Below are positions 20,523 to 30,879 of a DNA stretch of 34,204 nucleotides, in pieces. The stretch is from Acanthamoeba castellanii str. Neff (lineage: Eukaryota > Discosea > Longamoebia > Acanthamoebidae), in the NCBI RefSeq assembly GCF_000313135.1, contig NW_004457356.1, positions 62,864 through 97,067 of the forward strand, given 5' to 3'. The notes beneath the pieces were generated by a model, which saw only the letters and a list, made by a program, of their open reading frames with translations, was not told the origin of the DNA and ran no database searches. Made by a program: the position numbers and the translations under genes. How positions within the stretch are numbered: the stretch's first letter is position 1; each line of letters starts with the position of its first letter.

Positions 20523-22291
20523 ATGGACACGGTAACAGTACAGCGAAGCGTCTCCTCTTCTGCTGCAAATGCAACAGAGCAGCAGTTGGTGGAGACTGCT
20601 TCGAAAGGGGGAGCCGTGATGCTGAAGAAAAGCGGGTTCAAGGTGCCCCAGGCACCCCGAAAGGCCACGGTGCTCGAGGAGGAGGACTACGTGGCGGCCC
20701 TCGACCACATCATCACGCGCGATTTCTTTCCCGACCTGCCCCGTCTCCGCCTCCAGGAGGAGCTACACGAGGCCCAGCGCAACGACGACCATGCCCGCCT
20801 CCTTCGCCTGCGCTCCCAGCTGCACCGCATGCGCACCGGCACCCCCTCCGCCTCGCCCGCATCCACCCCCTCTCGCGCCCCCACCCCTTCCACATCCTCT
20901 ACGTCGTCATCTTTGAATGGCGAGGCCTCTACAACTCCCAGCAAGGATGGCGACGACGAAGGAGCCGAGGAGGAGCTGGCGGGGGTCGGGCTGGACGGGT
21001 TCCTACGCGGCTACACGAGCGAAGACAACGCGAGCTTTGGCGAGCTGGTCGAGGTGGCCAACCACCGCAAGCGGGAGCGCTACGCGTGGCTCTACGGCGA
21101 GGAGGAGCGCGTGCGGCTACGCATCGAGGCGCGCGACGAGGCCACCAGCAAGCTCCTACTCGAGGCCCCCACCCTCGCCTCGGCACTCACCACTACGCGG
21201 CCGGGCGCGTCGCTCGACGAGGCCCCCTACACCGTGGCCAACGCCCTCATGTACGTGCCGCCGGGCGCGCCGCTCTCGGCCCAGGAGGAGGAAGACGCGG
21301 CCGCGCGTGCGCCCAAGGCCATCCTACACAACAACACGCGCATGCCGCGACACCTTCGCCGCACACAGCAGCAGCAGCAACAGCAGCAACAGCAGTCGGA
21401 GCAGCAGCAGCAGCCGGCGTGGACGATGCTGGCACCGGGCGAGCAGGAGCTGATGGAGCAGCGACGACACCTACGCGAGGGCCTCAAGTCGTACGACCTC
21501 GACGCCCTCCGCGCCACGCCCGGCCACGCGCCCGCCTCACCCAGCGTGCGGGGCTACGGCTTCGTGCTCACCCCCTCCCCCGCCCCTCACGACTCGCCCT
21601 TCATGACCTGGTACGCCCACCCACTCCATCCTCGTTGCGTGTCACGTGTGTGTGCGTCGTGTATGTGCGTCGTGTGTTGTCGGGCATCGCGAACTGACTA
21701 GTCGTCGTCATCGCCGATCTTGATGCGTGCAGGGGTAAGGTGGACTCGACGCCGATGCTGATGAACGACCTGGACGACCTGCCGGTGGACCTGTCGCCCG
21801 GGCCGGCCTTCAGCCTGCCCAAGGAGACCCCGCGGGAGCAGGTGGCGCTGCGGCTCACCGAGAAGGCCAGCCAGAGCGTGCGCAAGCGCAAGCGGGACTC
21901 CACCACCCGGGCCGAGTCCACCCTGCGCGGTCTGCTCTCGCCCTCGCCCAAGCGACCCACCACCCCGGCCCTCTCCCCCGCCGCCCAGCGCCTCGTGGCC
22001 CAGAAGCTCACTGCCACCAGCAGCAGCAACCCGCACCTCACCGACCGCCAGCTGCGGGCCTCCTACTCGTCGCCTTCGCCTTCGGTGCACCGCCACCGCG
22101 CCTCGACCCCGTCCACTCCCGCCGCCGCCACCCCGTTCGCGGCGAGCAAGGCGGGGCTCGCGGCCCGCTCCACGCCTTCCAAGCCCTCGCCCTCGCCCCT
22201 CCTCTCCCGCTCGTCCGCCGGCGCCGCCGGTGGGGCCACCCCGACGACCGCGGCGCCCAAGTCGCTCACCGACGACCTCCTCAACATCTGA
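20523..22291 (+). CDS. ESS2: ESS2 / DGCR14 (Es2) nuclear protein, spliceosome-associated
   Basis: Two exons, 20523-21610 and 21733-22291, joined in phase 2 (TG + G = Trp); 548 residues. Conserved blocks in family order: RKATVLEEEDYVAALDHIITRDFFPDL (about 47-73) with the diagnostic RDFFPD; LDGFLRGYTSEDNASFGEL; RHAWLY-like RYAWLYGEEE; ANALMYVPPGAP; ILHNNTRMPR; GYGFVLTPSPAPHDSPFMTWG; GPAFSLP; ALSPAAQRLVAQKL; DRQLRASYSSPSP. ESS2 binds the spliceosomal C complex and aids pre-mRNA splicing, in the nucleus. A Gln-rich run (about 280-299) and Ser/Thr/Pro-rich insertions make it longer than the ~476-residue human protein. It fits a genome whose genes carry many introns. It ends 172 bases from the convergent methyltransferase gene. 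Confidence 0.93.
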
Positions 22292-22463
22292 CGAGGAGCC
22301 TTTCGGCCGCCACACCACATGTACATACATACTCGCGCGTGACGTGCGCGACAAATCCCCAACAAAGAAAGAGAATCAACACGTACGGGACATGAGCTGG
22401 TTCTGGTTTGATTCAAAGATCCAGGAGGAGGATGGCGATCTGCTGAGAGTTGGTGTTCAGTGT

Positions 22464-24107
22464 TCAGCCGCCGACGATGAAGCGCTGGAGGAGGGTGGAG
22501 CAGGTGCCGCAGCGTTTGGGGGTGGAGGCGGCCGGGTAGCGTCTCTCGCACTCGTCGCACACCACCGTCTTCTCCGCCTCCGTTCCGGCGTCGGCCTCGT
22601 CGTCCAGCGTGGCGGGGCGGCACAGCACGGCGTGGCGCTCGGTCTTGGCCCTGATCGCCTCCACCACAAATCGGCCTGCCCCCCCCCCAACATATGCCAC
22701 GTGCGTGCGTGGCCTGTCGTCAGCGTTCCGTGTGCCCAGGGGCGCATCCGGCGCGTGGAGGGTCTTGTGGTTCCTTTGGTCCGTACCGGGAGCGCGGCAG
22801 TGGAGCTGGCGGGCGGCGATGATCTCGTCCGGGCCGAGGTGCGGTTCTACCAGGTTCTTGCGGAAGACGGCCTTCTGCGCCACCTCTCCTCCACTAAGCG
22901 TGCATGAGCGTCAGTCCCCATTGGTTGCACACCACACCACACCACACCACACAACACGTATGCTCGCTCGTACGTTTGGAGGATGAGCGGGAGGTCGATG
23001 TTGGAGACGGTGATCATGAGGAAGTGGCCATCGGGCCGCAGCACCCGCTTGATCTGCTGGAAGTACGTGGGGACCAGCGCCCGCCCAGTTCCGTTCACAA
23101 AGCAGTCCAGACAACCCTGCGGGAGTGACAAAAAGGGAGAGAGAGAGAGAGAGAGAGAGTTTGAAAAGCGCATCTGGGTCGCGCTCGCGGTGCTGGGCAA
23201 AGTGATGCATGCGGTGGTGGTGGTGGTGGGGGTAGGGTGCGCTGGTATGGATGTACATTGGTAAATGTAAGGTCGTGTTGTAGTACCTTCTCGGTGACCA
23301 TGTCAAAGTAGTGGTCGGGGAAGAACGAAAGGTTGGTGGCGTCCATCACCCGCTGAAACACTTCCACGCAGGGCCAGCCTCCCTCCACGTCTGCCCGCAT
23401 CTGTGCACAGTCCTCTGCTCACCGCGCGCGCGGGGAAAAGCCCGAGTCAGAGCACTGACATTGTGAGCTCTCCCGAAGGAGGAGGAGGAGGAGTGGCCAC
23501 CAGAGGCAGGCGGCGGGCACTTCTCCCGCAGCTGGGCGTGCCTGATCCATTTCTGCCCGCGCAGGAACTCGACAGCCTGCAGAGCGGAGAGCCACGTCAG
23601 CCGCCCGCACGCATCGCCTCATTTTCTCATTGGTGGGGGGCTGGGCGGGATGCCGCCTCAGAGGCGGTGGTGGGTGGGTGGTACGCACCGTGCGAGCAAA
23701 GTCGACGCTCCACAGCTCGACGCGGAAGGGCCGCCCAATGCGCTTCGACTCGGCCGATAGGGCCTCGTACAGGTTGAATGGCAACTCTGGATTGCCGACA
23801 CACACACACGACGCGGTGGGAAGTCAACAGAGACATCGTTGCACGCCAAGATGACCGTTACTTTGCGGGATCGGGCGGTCGTACCGGAGGTGCCGGCCCC
23901 GACGTCGAGCACGCGGTAGACGGGCGTGGCGGCGGCGGCGGCGGCGGCCAGGGCGGGCACGAAGAAGCGGCCCAGTACGCGCAGGATGCTGTGGCGCTGC
24001 AGCTCCTCGGCCGAGTACCACTCGAAGCACTCCTGGCCCGTCTCCTCGTGGAAGCCTGGGTTGGGGAGGGGACGACCATGCTGAGCACATCTCCAAAAGC
24101 TTCATAC

Positions 24108-24164
<57 letters not shown>

Positions 24165-24440
24165 ACACGCACAGATAACGCCGACATGAAGTGGAAGCGC
24201 TGACGTACATTCCCAGTACTCGGTCTGGGTGAAGGTGTACTTTTCGTCGTAGTCCTCCCGCTCCGCCGCTTCTTCCTCCTCTTCTTCCTCCTCTTCGCCT
24301 CCCGGCTGTCCGTCTTCGTTCGCCGGCACAGGTGGCGCCACCGTCTGGAGGTAGAACACGTAGTCCCTGCACCCCCCGCCCGTAGTCGTAGTCGCAGCCC
24401 GCCCCCCATTCGATTGTTGACAGCATGAACACCAACGTCG

Positions 24441-24499
<59 letters not shown>

Positions 24500-25477
24500 G
24501 AGAGCGTGCTGCTGCTGCAGCTGCACACATGGGGGGTCAGGGCGCTGTACATGAAGTGGGAGGCGGCGCGGTCATCGGCAAAGGCCAGCAGCAGCACCAG
24601 CCCCACGGCCTCCTCCTCCTGGTCCTCGTCCGCGTGGGCAGGAGGTGCGTGGAGGGCGATGGTGTGGGTGGCGGCCTGGCAGCACCCCCACCACCGCCGG
24701 TGGCGGCCGCTGGGCGCCGCTGCCGCCTCCTTCTGCAGCTCCTCCTCCTCCTCCTCCTCCTCGCCGGAGGCCGCCACGGTCGGGGCGTCGGTGACCTCGC
24801 GCGGCACGACGGGCAGGCGCACCTCCCGCACCACTCCCTCCTCGCGGCCATCAGCGACGAGGAGCTCCAGCACCAGCTCCACCTCGCCTGCACGCGGCCC
24901 ACGCCAGCCACCACCCACGCCAGCCAGGTCAGCTCGTGAGCGGGGCGCCAGACACGAAACGTCGAACGAGGTTTCCGCCGCGGCCAGTAGGGGCCTGGAT
25001 CAGTACCGCGGTAGGGCCGGGAGGCGGAGGGCGTCGGCGCGGCAGGAGGAAGGCGCCGGGCGGAGGCTCGCAGCACGGGGGCCACCTCCGCCCAGCCGGC
25101 GGCCTCGGCGTGAGCGGAGGGCGAGAGAAGGACGGCCCACCGCTCGCCTGCAGCCAGCCCCGATGGCCGGCCCAGCACCAGACCTGCCTCGTCCGACGGG
25201 AGCGAACCTGCGCGACCTCCACACAATAAATAAATAAATAAATAAAAATAAACAACAATAAAGGAATAAGTAAATGAACAGAAGAGGTACCGGAGGTGGG
25301 GGGAGTGCAAGAAGGGCAGAGGCCAGCGAGAAGGGCGTGGGCGTGCGGATGCGGCGCGATGCCGCCCGCCGCCACGGCCGTTGGCGTGGGCGGGGGGAGA
25401 GGGCACCACGGCCCCAGCGACCGGGCGGGCAAGTGGACGGCAGCAGCGGAAGGTGCGGTCGTGGTGGAGGGCTCCAT
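22464..25477 (-). CDS. Class I SAM-dependent methyltransferase (EEF1A-KMT/METTL13-like) with C-terminal zinc ribbon
   Basis: Exons on the complement: 25291-25477, 25007-25207, 24551-24887, 24209-24366, 23885-24055, 23689-23786, 23460-23576, 23287-23400, 22974-23116, 22787-22893, 22464-22675; all phases close, 614 residues. Residues 1-240 match no family I know; they contain an acidic run and a second acidic run near 258. The methyltransferase spans about 283-510: YWE, ECFEWY, RVLDVGAGTS (SAM-binding motif I), ELWSVDFA, FFPDHYFDMVTEKGCLDCF (the DKGTLDAL-like motif IV/V) and LRPDGHFLMITVS. This is the pattern of METTL13/EEF1AKMT4 lysine methyltransferases. An added Ser-rich loop (about 400-420) interrupts the core. 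The C terminus has CDEC and CGTC twelve residues apart, a likely zinc ribbon. Substrate unknown; eEF1A is only a guess from family. Confidence 0.82.
23136..23159. repeat. (GA)n microsatellite
   Basis: About twelve GA units within an intron of the methyltransferase gene. Confidence 0.9.
24109..24162. repeat. (AGAT)n microsatellite, about 13.5 units
   Basis: A perfect tetranucleotide run in the methyltransferase intron between exons 24209-24366 and 23885-24055. It is likely to vary in length between strains. Confidence 0.97.
24441..24499. repeat. (TCA)n microsatellite, about 20 units
   Basis: A trinucleotide run in the methyltransferase intron between exons 24551-24887 and 24209-24366. It can be translated as poly-Ile, poly-Asp or poly-Met, but all of these lie outside the phase-consistent exon model. 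Confidence 0.97.
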
Positions 25478-26055
25478 GCGCAGCAGCAGCTCCGGAGAGG
25501 CAGAACAAACACAACTTCGGCTGAGGATTATTTAAGAAGGCGTACTCAGTCCACGTCAGCACTCAACAAAGGAGACACTGCTAGCACCACTTCCTCAACC
25601 CCCTTGAACCTGTCATCATTATCAAAAGACTCCCAACACACCATCATGTCTGGTGCTGGCACTATGCATCAGGTGGGCCACCAGGTGTGGCAAGGGTATG
25701 ATGCCTTGGACATCCTGGCAGTGTTGCTCCAGCCCCAGGCATGACAAACATGGCCATGGTCTTCATTGAGGAGGTGCCTGGACTCTTTTCTCTCAGCTCC
25801 ATCATCTGCAATTCAGTTCAGCTCAAGCACTTCATCCTGAGGAGGTTAGAATCATGTATGCCATGACAGCATGGGAGAACAAGAAGGAGAAATCAATGAA
25901 CATGAAGAATAAGAACACAAAACAAAACAACTTGGAAAAGAACAGGCGGGTACGAAGCTTCCAGCGCGAGCGGAATCAGGGGACGAGCGACACAACAACA
26001 CTTCTTTGGGGGGGGGGAACGAGGGGAACACAACAACCTCCTCCGGTTGGTGGTA
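25478..26055. other. Intergenic stretch with lower-GC island, no convincing gene
   Basis: These 578 bases separate the methyltransferase start from the Myb-like stop. About 25540-25960 is visibly less GC-rich than its surroundings and lacks the CACGA-type tracts. It contains two short open frames on the plus strand in different phases (25646-25744, starting MSGAGTMHQVGHQVW, and 25741-25869, starting MTNMAMVFIEEVPGLF). I recognise neither. It could be a decayed insertion, a noncoding transcript or long UTRs. A TATA-like TTAAATAA near 25530 (minus sense) could serve the methyltransferase gene. Confidence 0.4.
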
Positions 26056-27676
26056 CTAGTCGAACACGCGGGAGGGTCCTGGGAGGGCCTGGTGGAAGGG
26101 CTGCTCTCCGGGAGGCGGCGGCCGCTGCTGTGGCTCCTCCGCCGCCGATGGCGTCGTGGTCGTGGTCGGCGCTGCTGTGTCGACGTCTTCTCCATCTCCT
26201 GCCGGTGCTGCCGCTTCACTCTGCCCACATGTCGCACGGTCAATGTGATCAGCGCCATGAATGCGATCACAAAAGAAAGAAGGAAGGAGTGGGCCACGCA
26301 CGGGAGGCGAAGGGACACGCGGCCCCGCGGCCGCAGAAGAGGATGAGGAGGAGAGGATGAGCTCCATGGCGAGGGCCTTGGTGGCCTCGTCGAGCCCGGC
26401 GTAGTGAGCCCGCTGGATCTTGCGCTTGATGGCGTTCCACCGCTGCGCCAGTTGCGTGCTGTTGCGGCGCAGCAGCAGCGACCCCTCGGCCTGGTCCCTG
26501 TGTATCACCGCGCGCACCGCACGGCACACAACCCACGACACACACGACACACGACCCGCCGACCGTCGCGCCGGTGAGCAGTTCGATACGCGTCGTATGT
26601 GAGGGGCGCGTTAGTCGGACCTGAGGATGGCGGCCCAGTTGCCCTCGCCGTTGCGCTGCACTCCGCGTACGAGGAGGAAGTCCTCCTCGTTGGTCCATAG
26701 CACGCGCTTGCGGGGCCCCTTGTGTCCTTGGGCGTCGCCGGCGGCCTCCGCGGGGGGCTCCTGCTGCTGGGGCGTGCCCAGCGGGTTGCTCCGGCCGGCC
26801 CTGGCCGCCGGCGCAGCAGCGCTGCTCTCCTCGGCCTCATCGCCCACGCTCGGCTGATGGTCCCCGCCCAGTCGAGGTCGCTTCTCGGCGGCGGGTGTCG
26901 CCACGTCCCCTGCGGTGGCGGCGGCTTCTGCTGGCGCGGGGGTCTCCCCGGCGCCGGGGTCCGCGTCGCGCCGTCGTCGGGGCCCCGGATGCGCGTCTTT
27001 GCTCCGCCGCTTCTTGCCCCGTCCACCGGCGCCCGTGTGCGGCGTGTCCTCGTCCCGGCGCACCTGCAGGTGATTCAGGGCAAGCCCGCCCATATGTATT
27101 GGGGGGTGGGTACATAAGAGATGAGATGCTGGGTTCGAGGCACCAGTGTGTCCACACCAACGCACCTCCTCCACCTGCATGTCATCGCCGTCGCCTTCGC
27201 TGGGGCCACCTGTCGCGTTGTGTTGTTGTTGTTGTTGTAGTTGCAACTGCGGTTCCCCTCGGTCGCTCTCGGTTGTGTGGCTGCTGCTGCTGCTGCTGCC
27301 GTTGTTGCTATTGCGGTAGGCCAGCTTGCGCCACAGCGCTCTGCACTCTCTGTGTAGCGGTGCGCAACGTGCACACAAGATGAATAAATGAATATATAAA
27401 AATAGATGAATAAATAAATAATAAAAAAACAAAGAACAGGTGACCAACGTAGGCGGGTATGCACCGAGGGGTGAGGGCGGGGCGGCGGTAGGGCGCCAGG
27501 TGGTGGGCGATGACCGGCCAGTCGAGGTGGGGGCTGTGGGCTGACTCCACGAAGGCGAGCACTTCCTCCGTGAGCCGAAGGGCGAGTATGAGCTGGTGCT
27601 CGTTCGCCCCACCCTGTTGGTCAGCCCCTTGCCTCTTGCTGTGCGCCTCCTCCTGCTGCCCGACGTCGTCCATCAT
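26056..27676 (-). CDS. Myb/SANT (telobox-like) DNA-binding protein
   Basis: Exons on the complement: 27465-27676, 27166-27349, 26621-27063, 26302-26497, 26056-26220; phases close, 399 residues. The C-terminal Myb domain (about 245-306) reads RKRVLWTNEEDFLLVRGV, then QRNGEGNWAAILR and NSTQLAQRWNAIKRK. The spacing WTxEE...GVxxxGEGxWxxI...LxxRWxxI matches telomere-repeat-binding (telobox) Myb domains, although the VDLKDKWR core is replaced by TQLAQRW. A degenerate N-terminal SANT-like segment (LDWPVIAHHL...CRALWRKLAY, about 50-85) may be present. Between them lie Gln/His/Ser-rich runs and a basic segment GKKRRSK that could be a nuclear signal. The last intron (26221-26301) is 81 bases and open in frame, so it could be retained. 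Likely role: telomere binding or transcription; not proven. Confidence 0.75.
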
Positions 27677-27778
27677 CCAACCTTTTGTCCTTCCGCCAGC
27701 CTTTTCCTTCCTATTTTCTCTGTGTGCTTCTTTTCGTTTATCTTTTGTTCGTGTTGGTGGCAACAACACACAAAGCCG
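27677..27778. promoter_or_regulatory. Divergent promoter region, Myb-like / F-box-PP2C-like genes
   Basis: Only 102 bases lie between the two start codons (27676 minus, 27779 plus). The plus strand is rich in CT and T (CCTTTTCCTTCC, TTCTTTTCG) with no TATA box, so the pair probably shares a TATA-less promoter. Confidence 0.5.
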
Positions 27779-30613
27779 ATGGGGGGAGCACGCAGCCGCC
27801 CGCAAGGTGCATAGCAGGGATCCTGCCCGACTCTCTTTGCATTCGGAGCTCATTGGGGGTTTGTTTGGGGTTTGCCTCTTGGCTTGGTGGGTTTGTGGTC
27901 AGGCGAGGAGGTGCCCGAGCTGGGTCCCTACGCCCGCTGGGAGGAGCTGCCCCCTCTGCCCGTGGCCACGCCTGTGCACCACCACCACCACCACCACCAC
28001 CACCGTCAGCGGCAGCAGCATCAGCAGCATCAGCAGCATCAAGGTGGTGGCGATGAAGCCCAGCACGCGGCCGCCAGCGACAGTGGTGGCGCAGCACGAG
28101 GAGGAGGAGGAGACGAGTGGAGCGTGTGCTGGGCCCAATTCGCCCAACCGGCGGACGACCCGGCCCTGGAGCGGCAGCTGCTGCGGCAGGTGCACCGCCC
28201 GCGACCCGCCCGCGGGTGGACCGCCGCCGCCCAGTCCGTGTGCACGTTCCCGCCTCCCGTGCGCTCTCCTCCTTCTTTGGTTGGTCCAATCAGGGCACGG
28301 CGCACATGTGGAATGCACCCGTGATGATGACGGTGGCGGTGGCGGTAACTAACTCGACCTTTTGGGTGGCGGTGCGCAGACGCACGCGGAGCGCATGGGC
28401 GACTGCTTCGAGGCCGTGCTCTATGCCGAGGACTGCGCTGTACGTACCACGTGGCCTTCTCCTCCTCCTCGCGAGCACAGCGTGTCTCGAGTGCCGGCCG
28501 GCTGACGCGCGCGGCTTCGTTCTGTGGGTCTAGAGCGTGGTCCTCACGCACGGGCGGGGCTTTGGGATGGCGCCCTACGTGGCGGCCGGTAGAACGGCGA
28601 GGACCGTGACCAAGTCGCTCCGCCAGCAGCTGGGCCGCATCGCCACCGTCAGGTACCACCTGCATGTAACCCATGTGTCGACATTTTGCCGTTGCCTCGC
28701 GCCTGCACAATATATTCATATACGCTGGCACTCGAGTAACACTTGCTCGATCCAGGGATGCCGGGCGAGCGCTCGAGACGGCATTCGGAGAGGCGCACGA
28801 GAGCATCATCAAGGTTTCACGCCTTCCAACCAACCCTAACCAACACCGCCCTGACGAGCTCTTCACACCCGTTCACCATCATGTGCGTGCGTCGCGGTGG
28901 TGGGCACTTGCACATTGCAGGGCTACCCAGAGGTGTGGGAAGCGGGCACGTGCACGGTCGGGGCGGGCGTTCTGCTGCCGGTGGCCGGGCTCGACGAGGG
29001 CCTGCGCCGCAAGCTGCTGGCCATGGAGGAGCACGCCCACCAACGCCAGTACCGCCGCCTGCAGCACTACCCCGACTCCGACGCCCTCCAGCTGGAACCC
29101 GACCAGCGAAAGCGAAAGCGAAAGGCGGTCCTCCACCCCATGTCACCGGCTGGACGACGTCCACGGCCAGAAGCCCCAGAGGAGGAGGAGGAGGACAGCG
29201 GAGAGGAGCGCGAGGCGACGATTGGTGGACACGGCCGAGAAGAAAGCGTGAGGATGCTCCCCGACGACGTGCTCTTCCTCATCTTCCGTTCCCTCGCCAC
29301 GGACCTACCGGCCCTCGCCGCCGCCAAGCAGACCTGCCGGTGCTTGCCTCCCCACGCCGCCGCCGCCGCCGCCCAAGATCGATCGTTGTTAGGCTCTGCT
29401 CATCACCTCCTTCCTCGTCCTCGCGTGTGTCGCGTGTGTCGCGTGTGGTGGTGGTGGTATGTAGGCGCTGGCACGCGGTGGCGTCGTCCGTGCGGATGGC
29501 CGACCACCAGTACCTGTTCGTGTGCGGAGTCATCGGGGATGTGCGGGCCTACCACTACTCCCGTAATCCTCCCGAAATCCTGCCCCTCCTCCACGTGATG
29601 GACATCTGCCACACATTTGACCAATCCATCGAAACGATGGCGGCGGGGTCGTGCCTGGCGTGCAGGGAGGAAGAACCAGGTGCTCGAAATAACTGAGGGC
29701 GCCAGCCGCGACATCACCGATCCGCGCGACGCCGGTACCTACCCACCAACCCACCCACCCCTCTCGCCCTCACGGCCCTGCACCGAGGGCGGCAAACGAA
29801 CGAACGAACGACCGAATGGTGGTGGCAGGCGGGTACCTGGGGCCCTACAGCGACCAGGGCAAGCCCGACCTCCGGAACAAGGTGTCCCCTTCCCTCCCTC
29901 CTCCCCCCAAGGCGGACCACTTGGCGACGACCGCCGGTGTGGCGCGGTGGGGCAGACACTCACACACAAGGGCGGGTGGGGTGGGGTGGGGTGGGTGCAT
30001 CGTGCGCAGAACTACTGCGTGGTGCCGTGCGAGGAGGGGGACTTTGTGTTCCTGCTGTCCAACGGGGCGTGGCGCAACCTGCAGCCGTTCTACCTGCGCC
30101 ACGACATCACCGCGGCGGACCGGGAGGCCGACTACCCTTTCCTCGCCCATTGCCCGCATCACCGCACGTGGGCCGAGGTGCAGGGCGACCGCCTGCTCCA
30201 CCCGTGGGACACCGCCGTCACCCTGCCGCTCCTCGCCCGCTGCCTCGCCCGCGCGGCCGCCGACGCGCAGGGCGGACTGTCGGCCGAGGCCATCGTGCGT
30301 GCTTTCATCGACCACGCCCAGCAGGCCACGCAACCCGTACCACCTCATAACTGCCCTCGGGCAAACGGTGACTCGTGCTCACCACACACACGACACGACA
30401 CGACACGACACGACACGACACGACACGACACGACACGACACGACACGACACGACACGACACGACACGACAAACAACACACACATGCGCAGGTGCGGCAGT
30501 GGATAATGGACAACCCTGGGCGCCGACTCGTGGGCTACGACCTGTGCGCCGGGTGGATGGGGGAGGCCTCTTGTGTGTGCCTGGCCGTCGGCCGCCGCAC
30601 CAGCGATCCCTGA
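27779..30613 (+). CDS. PP2C-fold (pseudo)phosphatase with internal F-box
   Basis: Exons: 27779-27806, 27903-28237, 28380-28439, 28534-28652, 28756-28813, 28921-29339, 29465-29562, 29666-29734, 29829-29881, 30010-30336, 30491-30613; phases close, 562 residues. The start MGGARS fits an N-myristoylation signal. A nine-His run and Gln/His repeats follow. The first PP2C half is at about 122-221 (AERMGDCFEAVLYAED, VVLTHGRGFGMAPYVAAG, WEAGTCTVGAGVLLPV). A basic/acidic insert then holds an F-box (MLPDDVLFLIFRSL...CRRWHAVASSV, about 312-350). The second half resumes with YLFVCGVIGDVRAYHYS, EITEGASRDITDPRDAGGYLGPY, GDFVFLLSNGAWRNLQP and a C-terminal SCVCLAV strand. The usual DGHG and DG metal sites read THGRG and NG, so catalysis is doubtful. 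It may link a PP2C-like binding fold to an SCF (Skp1-cullin) ubiquitin ligase at a membrane; this is inference. Confidence 0.78.
30391..30470. repeat. (CGACA)n pentanucleotide array, 16 units
   Basis: Eighty bases of perfect CGACA repeat fill most of the last intron of the F-box/PP2C-like gene. It is the longest example of a motif found in many introns of this window. Confidence 0.97.
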
Positions 30614-30879
30614 CCATCGGCCCAGGTCAGCAGCGGACCCTCGAGCCTGAGCCTTGGTCGTGTGGTGGTGGTCGTGTGGTGGTCGTGTGGTGTTGCGCGC
30701 GTTCTCGCACATTTCTTCCCGCACGTCCCTTCGGCGCTTCCCTGCGGAGTTTCGCTTGTGGTGCGTAAGTGGGAGTGCGCAGCAGCTCTCTCTCGAGCAG
30801 CGTTCGCCCCGTCGTCCGTTGGCCTCCCCACCATCCCAGCCCCAGCCCCCTTGTAGAGCCAAAAGCCCAAAGCCCCGTA

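Noticed and set aside
24425..24500. Open frame translating to a long poly-Ile run, and poly-Asp on the other strand
   Set aside because: It is a (TCA)n microsatellite inside an intron; exon phases on either side close without it.
26221..26301. Continuation of the Myb-like exon through this segment
   Set aside because: It is open in frame, but it has good intron ends (GTGCGT to GGGCAG), a pyrimidine tract and different composition; retention is possible but less likely.
28243..28375. Extra exon between 28237 and 28380 in the PP2C-like gene
   Set aside because: No choice of sites improves the PP2C alignment, and direct joining keeps phase and gives the expected AERMGD segment.
30391..30470. 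Pentanucleotide array as CRISPR, satellite or telomere-like repeat
   Set aside because: There are no spacers, the array is only 80 bases and it sits within an intron; the CGACA unit is not a known telomere unit.
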